Shown: one piece after another, positions 33,063-43,363 of the stretch
Position numbering within the stretch: the stretch's first letter is position 1
How the letters are laid out: each line of letters opens with the position of its first letter
Source: Nectonema munidae
Lineage: Eukaryota > Nematomorpha > Nectonematoida > Nectonematidae
Direction: 5' to 3'
Assembly: GCA_030549495.1 (NCBI GenBank)
Contig: JAUIRK010000141.1
Coordinates: 186,001 to 250,000, forward strand
Length of the DNA: 64,000 nucleotides
Program-made: the position numbers and the translations under genes
Notes under the pieces: model-generated
What the model was told of the DNA's origin: nothing
Databases searched by the model: none
Seen by the model: the letters and a program-made list of their open reading frames with translations, nothing else

Positions 33063-35024
33063 TTAATAACATATGTTGGCCCGGGAGGTAGGATCTGCTG
33101 GGTTGAGGTGTGTTGGGATGTACGCCAGTCTATGCTTGAGGTTGACGAGAGCTGGGTATCTTGATTTGAACATCTGGAGGGTCGCGTTGAGGTTGTGTAC
33201 CGCGGAACCTCCATTGCGTATGATGTCAATCGCCACCATGGAGTCGGAGTAAACCAGACCAGTTGGGAAGATCGTTGCGGAGATCAGGATTGCTCGTAGC
33301 TCATTCTCGTTAACCGTGCCTTGTTGCTGTATGGAGACGTCTCCCATAGGACTTCTGATGCCGATCTGCGTTGGAGTAGCGTCACAAAAAATGCCCAGTG
33401 TGTACACATTTTGAACGTCTATCATTGGCACCAACTTGTTGATATCTTCCCACGCCATTGTCCATAGTGCGAAGTCCATGATCTTGCTGTGAAGGCAATT
33501 AAAAAGCCTACTGAACTTACGAAAATTTCCTGGGATTGTGCCCAAATAATGTTGCACAAAACCCAAGACTCTTTGAGTTACCTTCTTCTTCCCCAAGTTG
33601 CAGAAAAAGATTCCTGCGAGGAGAAGAAGAGCTGATCGTAGTTTGTCCTTCTTTTCTTCGGACAAGGCGATGGAACGATTTTTCAAACTAACCTTGACGC
33701 CCAAGAACTCCAATTCCCTGGACGGCTTTAGGATCGACTTTTCCCAGTTTATCTTGATGTCGTGCGCTTGCAGAAACTCGGGTAAGTCTTTGATTAGGCG
33801 TTTGCAGGATTCGTAGGATTCCGAGAGGAAAAGGCAGTCGTCAAGGTATAGAAGGTATGACCAGTCCTGGTAACTGCACGACTCCTTAAAGCACTTGAGT
33901 ATTGCTGATACCACTTGCTGGAGGATGCCTGGGGAGAACGACGCTCCCATAGGCAATCTTCTGAATTGGTAGGTTTTCTTACCAATTCTAAAGCAAAAAC
34001 AACACCTAGCTTTGGGATGGAGTAAGATGCCAAAAAATGCATTTTGCAGGTCAATTTTGAAGCAGTACCGGTATTGTTTACCGATTGTAGCTAGGTTGTA
34101 CACAGCTGAGAGCCTGCACTGCTCTTTCTTAAATGCTTCTCTTGAGAAACTGAAAGAAGCGATGAATCTTACTTTATTGTCACCTTTGGGTACCAGAAAA
34201 ATTGGTGACGTAATACAAGGATTAATGGAGGATTCAATAACTCCAGCCGCAAGGAGTTTAGGAATAACTTCTGTTGTGATGAACCTTTCTTGATGCTTGG
34301 GAACAGGCTTAAAAAGGCTGAACAAGGAGGGTTCGCAGCATGCAATGTATTCTGGTAAGTAGCCTTCGCATAGAATTTTTCGGATTCTTTTCGCTCTCAG
34401 GTTGCGAGGAGGCTGCCACGTGGAACATTCACAGGAGAAAGAATGGTGTTCTTCAATGTCCATTACATGTGACGAACGAGTGACTAAACTTCTGACACTT
34501 GGAAGCAAGTTCCCTTGCTCGTTTGAGTTGTCATCAGGATAAACGTCATCCTCGGATTCGGAATCTGATGATTCGTTTTCCGAGGCTTCGATCGTCACAG
34601 CTTTCTTTTGAATGTTTTTCCTGTTACGTGTTGGACGTCTTTTGTCGTGCAGACCACTTTCCGCTGAGGGCGACTCGGTGGTGCATATCGGACTTAGGAT
34701 TTGCCCAAAGATTGACCTCCATGTCTTGGCATCGAAGAGGTTCTTGTGGAGAAGATATTCTAGACTTGTCTTTAGCCTGGAACCAAAGAGACCTGTATCC
34801 TCATTTTCTTGAATGAACTTTACAAATTGATCCGGGGTTATTGGATCTTCATCTGGAATAGCGTTTTCTAGATCCAGTTCGTCTACGATTTCTTTGAGGA
34901 GGTCTCTTTGGCTGAATTCAGGCGAGATGAAGATTTCCTCATTCTCCACGATTGCCTCCTCGATAGCTTCGACAGGTGGCCAATCTTCGTTGTCCGGGAA
35001 GAACTCCCTGGCTGCGTCAAGCAC
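33063..35024 (-). pseudogene. reverse transcriptase-RNase H polyprotein of the fossil
   Basis: An acidic N-terminal third of about 230 residues is followed by RT and RNase H. RT motifs: FKIDLQNAFFGILLHP (motif A), FRRLPMGASFSPGILQQ (motif B), LLYLDDCLFL (motif C). RNase H motifs: IFCDATPTQIGI, VNENELRAILIS, VYSDSMVAID and IPTHLNPADPTSR. In working elements this protein copies element RNA into DNA. The frame opens further upstream, towards 35130, without a clear start. The domain that should follow RNase H is absent. Confidence 0.8.
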
Positions 35025-35145
35025 AGGGGTTGATGCGACGACGGGTTGAGAGCTTGAAAGGAAATCCTCGATGGGATCTCCTTCCTCAGATTCTAGGCCA
35101 CTGTCGAAGATATTCGTAATATCTTGCAGTGGACCATAGAATCTA

Positions 35146-35420
35146 TTACTTGTTCTTTCCCTTTGACGGCGCCTTCTTTCTTGTCGCTTGGAAAGGAGGC
35201 CGCCTTCGAAAGAACGAAGTATCCACGTCCGGGATGCCCAAACTAGACATATCCGTTACGTCCAGTGTTTTACCTGCATAATCCCAAGATGACTTGGTAG
35301 CGAGGCAGGCGGTCATAGCTAGCGCGTTTATCTTTCCCATGTCGTCGTCACTGAAGCAATGAATATTACTTTCAATGATTTCTAGACATCCAATTAAGAC
35401 GTTGTCTTTGGGGTTCCTGT
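35146..35420 (-). pseudogene. short upstream frame of the fossil (Gag position)
   Basis: A minus frame ending at 35146 reads IGCLEIIESNIHCFSDDDMG and finishes in a basic tail (RRRPPFQATRKKAPSKGKNK). Position just before the RT frame and a basic C-terminus fit a small Gag-like product. No conserved domain is recognised, and its opening residues overlap the inverted-repeat region. Confidence 0.45.
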
Positions 35421-35441
35421 TGGATACATACATACACAAAT

Positions 35442-35740
35442 ACATACAACTATAAAAGGCAGTGGTTGCATGGGTATTCACCACTTTTATAGTGGTGAAT
35501 TTTATAGTGTATATACCCATGCACCAATAAATTCCAACACACATAAAAATAATATATTTTTTATATAAAAAATGAGCAAGCAGGCTAGGCCTGCTTGTGG
35601 AGCCTCTTTATTCACAAGATTTCATAGAACGCAAAGTATAATGATGGAAAAAGTGATAAAAAGAATGAGACAATGGTTGTGGGTGGGTGGGTAAAAAGTG
35701 GTGAATACCCATGCAACCACTGCCTTTTATAGTTGTATGT
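35442..35740. repeat. 47-bp perfect inverted repeat pair
   Basis: The arms 35442-35488 (starting ACATACAACTATAAAAGGCA) and 35694-35740 are exact reverse complements, with a 205-bp spacer. The spacer also holds a partial third copy (TATACCCATGCACC, near 35512), a TTCACCAC/GTGGTGAA hairpin (35478-35499) and a CAAGCAGGC/GCCTGCTTG hairpin (about 35577-35597). The pair marks the upstream side of the RT-RNase H fossil and may be its terminal and internal repeats, or a separate MITE. Confidence 0.8.
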
Positions 35741-35744
35741 AAGA

Positions 35745-36150
35745 AATAAAACTATTTTATAATAGTCATATTGCTTTTATTAACAGTTTCTGCTCAATTG
35801 TTTCGATAAAAAATGCAGTTATTGATCTTTTGTTGCAAACATATCGTAATATATAAAAGATACAGTTTATTATATGAAGACTACTAAGTCTTTCAATTGT
35901 GATTGTTTATATATTATTATTTTTTTTCTTATTCATTTGAGTTATATTTAGTTTAATCACTTATAGTACTTCTCCAAGCGGGTTTCTTTTAAACCTTTTG
36001 AGGTACTTTTTATCACATTTTTCATCATTACTATTGATTGTCATTTTGTTTGTATTTGTATACAAATTTATCAAATTTTTACACTTAATATTTTATATGT
36101 TTCATATTTATGTGATATCAATAAATCTTCTTCTTCACCTCTAATATAAA
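35745..36150 (+). mobile_element. 3' tail of a third LINE
   Basis: Noncoding A/T-rich sequence ending ATATCAATAAATCTTCTTCT at about 36117-36136. It contains the hairpin AGTACTTCTCCAAGCGGGTT with AAACCTTTTGAGGTACT (about 35968-36012), like the LINE A 3' hairpin at 27.6 kb. It is therefore probably a 5'-truncated copy of a LINE A relative inserted in LINE B. Confidence 0.6.
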
Positions 36151-36164
36151 CAAAAATAAATCAA

Positions 36165-36790
36165 AAGCGGTCTGTTTCAAAAAATTATATAGCTTTGATA
36201 AATCAAGATTTGATTTTGAATTTACATCCAAATTTAATTTTCTAGGTTGAATAATTGATGAGAAATTAAATTGGAATGATCACAATGATTTCATTTTAAG
36301 TAAAGCAAACTGTATTATCGGGAAAATAAAACAAAGTAGAAGTATTCTACCTATCGCAACTAAATTACTTTTATATAAACTCTATTTTTACCCCATATGG
36401 CATATAGTATTGTTAATTTTGTTCATGCACTCAGTAATAAAGTTTTATCTGCTCAGAAAAGATTAATTCGTTTGGTTTTTAACAAAAGTTTCAGGTCCAT
36501 TCAGATCCGATCTTCTCAGCACATAATATCCTGAAATGCCAGCATCTATGCATTGTACAATGTATTTTATTTTACTCAAAGTTTAGAAGCATGTCTTTTT
36601 TTCTAGTTTTTCGAAATTGGTTTTTATACAAAGAAATCTCCTGCAATTATTTTCTTCGCGACTCAACAAATTACCAGCTCTGCCAAGACTCAATCTTACC
36701 AAGTCAAAAAAGTCTCCCTCATACAGAATTGCTTCTATTGTTAACTACTTTATGTCTCAATACTCCTTAAATTTAGATAACATCTTTTTT
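36165..36790 (+). pseudogene. LINE B ORF2 C-terminal part (after the insert)
   Basis: KSKAVCFKKLYSFDKSRF, then FNFLG, a stop, IIDEKLNWNDHNDFILSKAN and IGKIKQSRSILPIATKLLLY. This is the RT thumb and following region (FLGV-x-ID-x-L-W-H), in the orientation and position expected for the rest of LINE B. Further LINE-like coding runs on in broken frames to about 36790. Confidence 0.8.
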
Positions 36791-37159
36791 CTTTGATATT
36801 TTTGTTAACTCTTACAATAATATATGTACTATTCCTCATTGTTTTATTTGTATTTATGATTGATATATTTATGTATCAAATGGAATTTTCCGTATGCCCA
36901 TCAAATAACATCCTTCTGCATTACCAATTATATAATTATATATATACTTATTTATATATATTACTTTTCTCTTTTTTTTTTTACTAATCTTTACGTATAC
37001 TTTTATGATTTTCGTTGTTAACCTTTGATAATATAATTCGTCATTTAAACTTTATATTTATATACGGCTCTGAACTTTAATATGAGTTTAAATTGATATA
37101 ACATTTTTTGTTTTAATATTTTAATGATTTAATCTTCCATAAAATCTTCTTCTTCTTGT

Positions 37160-38660
37160 AGTATATGTATATATACAGTTTTAAAAATTAAGTTAAAATT
37201 AACATATGCAAAATAAGTGAATAATAATCATAGTTATTATAAATAAAAAAATTTGTTTCCATTATTAAGAGTTGACAAAAAGAATTTTTTTAATTTATAT
37301 AAATTTGAAAAATATGAATGTGAGTGAAAATAAATGGAATAGATTTAAAAGTTTATTTATCTACCAGACTTTTATTATAGGAAAAATAGGAATTATCACA
37401 TTGCTACACATTTGTCATTGTATTTTTGTAGTTTGTCAACTAAAACTTACATACTATTTTATTTTTGAAAAATTTAATTAAATTTTTCGATCAATTGAAT
37501 TTGGAAACGTTGTATATGCAGGGAGAGAGAGCGAGAAGAAAAAAATTTATTGCAAAGGAAAAGTTTTCACAAAGAGAAAAAAAACTGAGAAATTTTATAT
37601 GTATACTTAAAGGTTTCAACATGCATATAGACAATTTTTCCAAAAAAATTCGAGTTCATTAAATTTGCTGTTTAGGAATTCGGTGTTGAGGCATAAAATA
37701 TTTAGTTTACTATTAGTATCAAAAAATAAGTCATTTTGAAAGAAATTTTTTTCCTTTTGTTAGTCATACGTTTGAGTAATGCTTTTAACATGTAGTTCAT
37801 TCATAAGATAGGAGCAGGTAAACTCAAGGGTGATTAAAAAAATCTTCCCCATTTTTGATACAGGTATATTTCTAGTATTATACTTATTACATTTAAGTAA
37901 AAATATTACAAATATATTAATAGAAAATTATTTTCTTCATATTTAAATTTAAATTTTCAGTTTTTGAAAAATTCTTTAATTTTTAAAAGTATATTTTTGT
38001 TCTTTTTTAAAATGGTTATTTGGAAAAGATATTTTTTTTAAATTTTTGATTTATTTTGTAAACGAATGTTTTTATTTTATTTTTAAATTGAAGAATTATA
38101 TTAGATTTTTCATCTACTCTTTTAAAATATTACTTTTAAAAGATACTTCTAACAAATGATAACTCCCGTTTTCTTTAAATATATTAAAAATCTTGTTTAT
38201 AACAAGGAAAATTAAAAAAGATTTATTAAGTTAATTTTGAAACAAATAAAAGATACCTTAACAGATATATAAATTGTTAAGATTAATTTTCTCAATTATA
38301 ATTATTCAAGTGATTAGAGATAAAATAGAAGGGGGCTGAATATACTCAATCCTAATAGATTAGTGTAAAAATAGGGACAACGAATTGTGAGTTTAATTTT
38401 ACTTTAACTCCATCATATATTCTAGTTCTTATTTTGAGCTAAAAGGTAGTGTGATGACATTTACAAACAAGGTAATTTGTCAAGATAAATTCTGTGCACT
38501 TATTGGTGTTTGTGGTAGGATTTGGATCTTTTATTGCAAGTATAATGGTTATGCGTTCATTGGACAAAAATTCTTTTGTAATAAATATGAAAATTATAAA
38601 AAAAATCCCCCTCTTTAAAATTTTGGGAATGTGCGCTCCTCTTATATATACATATATATT
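37160..38660. other. A+T-rich intergenic DNA, no gene seen
   Basis: Several chance frames under 80 codons have no domain content. No element ends were recognised. Confidence 0.4.
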
Positions 38661-38665
38661 TAAGT

Positions 38666-39082
38666 CAGTCGTTCTCAACCTTTTTACTCTTAGAGCCCTC
38701 TTTTATCATTTTTCAAAATTTACTACTCCCTTCCAAACCTATCCCTTTCCTCGCTCCAAAATTACGTAACTTAATATTTGCATTTGAAATTTTTTTATCT
38801 AGGTTTACAATTTCTTCTTTATCAGTGTTCTGCCAAGACTACTGAAGACCACCTAATACATTTATCTTTACATTTATCTTTTTATTTTTGTAGTGAGATC
38901 GTACACATTTAATAAAAAATATAAATGCTCCTTTATTTGTTTGCTTAAATAAAAATATTGATAGTTATCTCTTCTAATCTCCTCAGTTAGAGTCTTTCAG
39001 TTTGTGGTTTCAAAATTTTCCTCCCTCCTAGGATATGTTAATTCTCCAGAAGGGGAAATTCCTCCTCTTTTGTGAACGACGG
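38666..39082. mobile_element. hAT-like MITE
   Basis: The left end CAGTCGTTCTCAACCTTTTT at 38666 matches the Charlie-like hAT terminus. The right end TTTTGTGAACGACGG (to 39082) is its imperfect complement over about 15 bases. There is no coding capacity in the 417 bp. The 8-bp flanks do not match (ATTTAAGT against ATATGGGC), so the right boundary or the duplication has decayed. Confidence 0.5.
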
Positions 39083-40948
39083 ATATGGGCATTGTTCGGT
39101 GCTAGTTAGAGTGAGATTTCTCATGCTGATGTGTATATATATAAATTCATAACTCCATTTAATTTTAACTTGTGAATAGGTTAATAACTCATTGCATTAC
39201 TATTAATGTTTATAATATTTCTATTGAATTTTTATTAATGATATTTTATTAGAAATAAATTGTGTTGCTTGCAGCCTACTGCGCCTATTACCACCCTCTT
39301 GATACACCACTATGCCCTGTGCATAGGGCCGTTTTGATTAGGCGCCTGTTGCAATTTCGACTTCTTGAATGTAGCCAATTTTATCAAAAAAACTGGCTGT
39401 TTTGACTATCCCAGTAATTGTCTCGCATATGCATAATGAATTTATTAAGCATTAATTTTATCCCATATTTGACAATTCGTGAATCACAAGTGTTTCTTAT
39501 TTCCATTAGTTTACTTTTCGTTCTTATTCAATATTTCACATATTGTAAATTTTCATAACCCAACTTTTATACTTAGATTTTTTTTATTTATTTTGTTTAA
39601 AAATGTCTTTTAAACGGTATTACTTTGCTTTAAAGTCTCTTTCCTATCTAAATTATGAATTTTTCATCGAATAACAACCAAATAACTCAAATATATTTCA
39701 TTAGGTTAAGCGTTCATTATCAAAGTGAGTGAAGAAAAACGAAGAAAAGGGCGGCAGCTTTATTTTTTGATTATGGATGTTCTTCCATAATCAAAAAATA
39801 TTATTGAATAAATTATGAAAAAATTAAATTAATATTATTGAAAAATTTATGGAAGAACACCCATGATTATTTAAATTTTATTAGACTACGGGAGATATTG
39901 TTTTTCTAGACACGTATATCGGCCCTCTGTTTGCGAACCTAATTCGTGCATATCTCCGAAATGTTCCTAACTACTCATGTTGTCTTTTCGAGACAACATT
40001 ATAAAATATTATTCTCTCATAAAATTTTAAATATATAATCAATTAACTGTCACCAATTTTTACTTACAATTTGATTAGTATTTGATTCACATTTTAAAAA
40101 TTAACCTCACATAAATTGTTAGTCATTATATCCAATTAAATAGAAGTTAGAAGAAACACATTTATTTTTCTCTAAATTATCTAATCGATTTCAGATACCT
40201 GGAATAATTTTTTAGATTTATTTTCTTTTATAGAATAAAGCTAAACAAGTTTCTAAATAAAGAAAAAAATATTATCTTTTTCTTTGCACATGGATCGTTC
40301 GGAAATACATCACTTTCGCATTCAAATTATTCCTTTGATTATAATTTTGTCTGGGTTTTGCTTTTCTATAAATGCTTGTGCATCAATTCACTTTCCACAT
40401 ATTTTTTAAATCTCAACCCTTTAAACTTTTTTTATTTTAAGACATAGAGAATCGTAGCTGTATTAATATGTCCCTATTAATAAATAAAAGAATAAGTTTT
40501 AACTAATTTCTAATGAAATATAACTAATTTCCAAATAAAAAATCGTGTTTCATCTCTAAGTACCATATCCAAAAAGTATAAATCTAGTATATTATGAAGA
40601 AATTTAAATGGCTTAAGGTTCGGTTATATTTTTATAGTTTGCCTCTAGATAGCGCCATTCCTGTAGCCAGTATAGCAAATATCTATTTTTTTTCTAAAAA
40701 ATTATAGGAATAAGTATTCTAATTAATATTTTTATGCTGTATTAAAATAAATACAGCGATGGCCCCGTCTCTGATCCCAGATAATTTTTCGTGAGTGAAT
40801 TCTAATCAACGGCCTTAATTGATTTCAATAAAATTTTGGGTAGATAGTGATGCACAGGAAACAACGGAATACTAACTTTTTGATTGATCAGAATTGCCTT
40901 TCCAAAATCACAGTTGCAACTTGCAACTTCTTCGCATTTGAATACCTC
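39083..40948. other. intergenic DNA with small hairpins, no gene seen
   Basis: At about 39320-39415, GGGCCGTTTTGATTAGG and GGCTGTTTTGACTA repeat the motif of the foldback family. Hairpins occur at 39763-39798 (15-bp arms) and about 39978-40000 (ATGTTGTCT/AGACAACAT). Otherwise no coding or RNA feature is recognisable. Confidence 0.45.
39763..39798. repeat. perfect 15-bp-arm hairpin
   Basis: TTTTTTGATTATGGA, a six-base loop TGTTCT, then TCCATAATCAAAAAA. A degenerate third copy of the same word (ATGGAAGAACACCCATGATT) lies about 50 bases downstream, so the hairpin is part of a longer inverted arrangement to about 39880. Confidence 0.8.
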
Positions 40949-41077
40949 TTAAACTTTGGGGACCATAATTTTCAGGACTTGTCGTCTACTTTCTTTTTCA
41001 ATGAAATTTTATATATTTAAAGCAGACGATTTTCATTTCTTGGTACATGGGTGTCACACTGGTCCTCAAAGGGTTAA
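40949..41077. mobile_element. piggyBac-like MITE, copy 2 (complete, 129 bp)
   Basis: Bounded by TTAA on both sides. The left end is TTAAACTTTGGGGACCA; the right end on the minus strand is TTAACCCTTTGAGGACCA. Inner words also pair (GTCTACTTT with AAAGCAGAC), so nearly the whole element folds back. It ends about 160 bp before the LETM1 start codon, in that gene's promoter region. Confidence 0.75.
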
Positions 41078-41240
41078 AGTACTTTTATATCGGATGAAAT
41101 AAGTAGAAACCGTATACATATGCTTTCTCCTTTACTACTGGTTTTACGCTACTGAAAATTATCAAGACACAAATGTGTTTGAAGATCAAATAAATTAATT
41201 AATTAACAAATTTTTAGAAATATTTCCTTCCTCGAAGATA

Positions 41241-42830
41241 ATGTATGCTTGTTCGTTGCTTCGCAAAAACCTTCACCAGAACATTTATTCATATCAAAAT
41301 CAGTTGTATATCCGTGCTGGCCTGCAATCTACGAAAAGTAACAAACCTCAAAATGCCTCAAAGGAATTCTTGACGTGTCATCATGAGTTAATGTTAAAAA
41401 GTCATTTCTTTACGTCATTTACTCTCCTCAGCAATCCTCCTCTAATCCCTACTAACGAGCTTCACGATAGCGATGACAAGAAGGAGGTTGATAATGAAAG
41501 GAAGAATAACGGCAAGAAGAGCTTGTGGCTTCGCTTTAAGAATGAATGCAAGCACTACTACAACGGCTTTAAGTTGCTTGGCTTAGACGTGGTTGTTGCC
41601 TTCAAACTCTGCCGACGCATCCTGAAAGGTCACGCCCTAACGAGACGCGAACGACACCAACTGATGCGAACGGTGGCCGATTTGATTCGCATGATCCCTT
41701 TCCTCGTCTTCATATTAGTGCCCTTTATGGAGTTTTTGTTGCCGTTCTTCATCAAATTCTTTCCAAACATGCTTCCCAGCACTTTTCAAGAAAAAAAGAC
41801 TCTCAGTGTCCAAGAGAAGAAGCTTGCTGCGCGCATAGAGTTGTCCAAGTTTTTGCAAAAAACGATCAAAGAAACCAAATGGAGTGAGAGTAATCTTAAG
41901 AAAAAAAATTTAACCGAAGAGTTTGCTATCTTCATGGAAAAAGTTCGCAAAGAAGATTACAAGGTGTCGAATGAAGAAATTTTAAAGTTTTCCAAATTAT
42001 TCGAAAATGAACTTACTATGGATTCACTGAATAGGGTGCAGTTGGTAGCTCTCTGTAAGTTGCTAGACATTCAGGCGATAGGAACAAGTTACCTACTTAG
42101 ACTTAAGCTGAGTCTTCAATTAGGCAAAATTCGTAAAGACGATTACCTAATTCGAAAAGAAGGCATTGACACACTGGAAGACACAGAACTGCAGACAGCT
42201 TGTCGTGTAAGAGGAATGCGCGCCCTTGGCTTATCTCAAAATCGTCTGCAACTTCAACTAAAACAATGGCTGGAGCTGCATCTCGACTACAACATTCCTA
42301 CTTCACTACTTCTATTGTCACGTACCATGTTTCTACCCGGAAATACGGATGTAACTAGTCAAATAAAGGAAACTATAGCTTCATTACCGGAACGTGCGGA
42401 AGATTTAGCTAAAATTGAAGCTGCTAAATCAGAGGGAGATGAAATCGATGCTGAAAATTTGGTGAAGGTGATTAAGGAAGAACAAGAGGAGATTGAAGCT
42501 GAGAGAAAACAACGCGATGAAGAAGAAATTGAAACTGTTTCTGCCTTAGAGAATGAAAGTGATGAAGTTCTAGAGGAGAAAGATGAAAATGGCAGTAGTA
42601 GTGAACCTGAGGGTAACAATGACTCATCACTTAATTCTAGTTCAGTTGCGAAACATCCGCCTTCTGAATTCGATCACGATGGCCATTTCTCTCCAAAAAT
42701 AGAATCTAATTTGGAGTCAGACATTCCTCCTTCCGAAAGTGAAGAAACGCTCAAAAAAGCACAAATTCTAGCTCTAAATAATAAAAAGCTGAGTGACGCG
42801 CCTCGCTCGAAAGATGAATATAAAGTTTGA
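41241..42830 (+). CDS. LETM1: LETM1, mitochondrial inner-membrane cation/proton exchange protein
   Basis: A 529-codon uninterrupted frame. The N-terminus (MYACSLLRKNLHQNIYSYQN) is basic and without acidic residues, as expected for mitochondrial import. The LETM1 core starts LWLRFKNECKHYYNGFKLL (about 95), passes LTRRERHQLMRTVADLIRM (about 133-151), then a single membrane span IPFLVFILVPFMEFLLPFF (about 152-170) ending FPNMLPSTF. The ribosome-binding-like domain follows to about residue 370, then an acidic, coiled-coil-prone tail. The protein sets K+/H+ (or Ca2+/H+) balance and mitochondrial volume. At 529 residues it is shorter than human LETM1 (739): the second coiled coil and EF-hand are not present in this frame. 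AATAAA follows the stop within 15 bases. No introns are seen; a piggyBac-like MITE lies just upstream. Confidence 0.92.
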   Translation: MYACSLLRKNLHQNIYSYQNQLYIRAGLQSTKSNKPQNASKEFLTCHHELMLKSHFFTSFTLLSNPPLIPTNELHDSDDKKEVDNERKNNGKKSLWLRFKNECKHYYNGFKLLGLDVVVAFKLCRRILKGHALTRRERHQLMRTVADLIRMIPFLVFILVPFMEFLLPFFIKFFPNMLPSTFQEKKTLSVQEKKLAARIELSKFLQKTIKETKWSESNLKKKNLTEEFAIFMEKVRKEDYKVSNEEILKFSKLFENELTMDSLNRVQLVALCKLLDIQAIGTSYLLRLKLSLQLGKIRKDDYLIRKEGIDTLEDTELQTACRVRGMRALGLSQNRLQLQLKQWLELHLDYNIPTSLLLLSRTMFLPGNTDVTSQIKETIASLPERAEDLAKIEAAKSEGDEIDAENLVKVIKEEQEEIEAERKQRDEEEIETVSALENESDEVLEEKDENGSSSEPEGNNDSSLNSSSVAKHPPSEFDHDGHFSPKIESNLESDIPPSESEETLKKAQILALNNKKLSDAPRSKDEYKV

Positions 42831-43208
42831 CGCTTCGCAAATAAAAGTAGTTAGGAAGCAGGGATTTAAAGCGATGATATTTATATTCCAATATCTTATT
42901 TGAATTCAAAGTCTTCGTTTATCTTTTTTTTTTTGGAAATTATCGTGTAAAAAAGTAAGGAAGTTTGAATGAATGCTAATGAATTGAAACTTGCTTATAC
43001 TACTTTTAAATCAATTTCCTTTCATTCAATGCCAAGCTTTCTTTCTCAACTCTCAAGGTTATGTTTGCTGATTGAATGATTGATATACAAGGAACGACGA
43101 ATCTATTTTACTAAATGATATTCAATAAATAATTAAATATTTTTAATTTTTTTTTTCAATTCCAGTACTTAGGCATTAGTGTTAACTGTTTTAATGTTAT
43201 TTACATAG

Positions 43209-43363
43209 ACATATAAGATTTTCGCATATGTTAAATGAATTATTATTTAAGATCGAAGAACGGTTAAAGGTAGAAAACGCAAAGAAAGATTTGGAAAGTT
43301 TCGGGCTTAGTTTGGGCGATGAAAGAAAAAGGTTGTACTTGAGACAGAAAATTGCTTGACTCA
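43209..43363 (+). CDS. possible downstream exon or small ORF (unrecognised)
   Basis: After an acceptor-like TTATTTACATAG the frame is open and encodes LNELLFKIEERLKVENAKKD then LESFGLSLGDERKRLYLRQ, ending TGA. The first half is coiled-coil-like and its codon use resembles coding DNA more than its surroundings do. It could be a terminal LETM1 exon, since that protein usually continues with a coiled coil, but no clear donor joins it and I do not recognise a homologue. It may be chance. Confidence 0.25.

Larger units (their letters stand above)
33065..35741 (-). mobile_element. RT-RNase H retroelement fossil (DIRS- or LTR-like), incomplete
   Basis: A G+C-richer insert lies within LINE B. It carries a long minus frame with reverse transcriptase and RNase H, a short upstream frame, and a pair of perfect 47-bp inverted repeats at its 5' side. 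Beyond RNase H it ends abruptly at the LINE junction, so any integrase or recombinase part is absent and the element is incomplete. The RT-RNase H part is still well preserved, suggesting a young insertion. Family placement is uncertain: the YLDD-type RT plus RNase H and inverted rather than direct repeats favour DIRS-type elements, while the RNase H motifs also resemble hepadnavirus-type sequences. Confidence 0.7.
29760..37160 (+). mobile_element. CR1/Jockey-like LINE B, nearly complete but interrupted
   Basis: The LINE has ORF1 (29867-30904), endonuclease (about 31030-31730), RT (about 32340-33060) and a continuing ORF2 C-terminal part (36165-36790), then a 3' region ending AAAATCTTCTTCTTC at about 37155. 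Between 33065 and about 36150 the RT is interrupted by a G+C-richer retroelement fossil and by the 3' tail of a third LINE. Several stops and frame changes are present. The 5' limit near 29760 is approximate. Confidence 0.85.

Noticed and set aside
33598-34816. Plus-strand open frames of 66-105 codons opposite the RT-RNase H frame
   Set aside because: They are antisense shadows of a long, G+C-richer coding frame on the minus strand and have no domain content.
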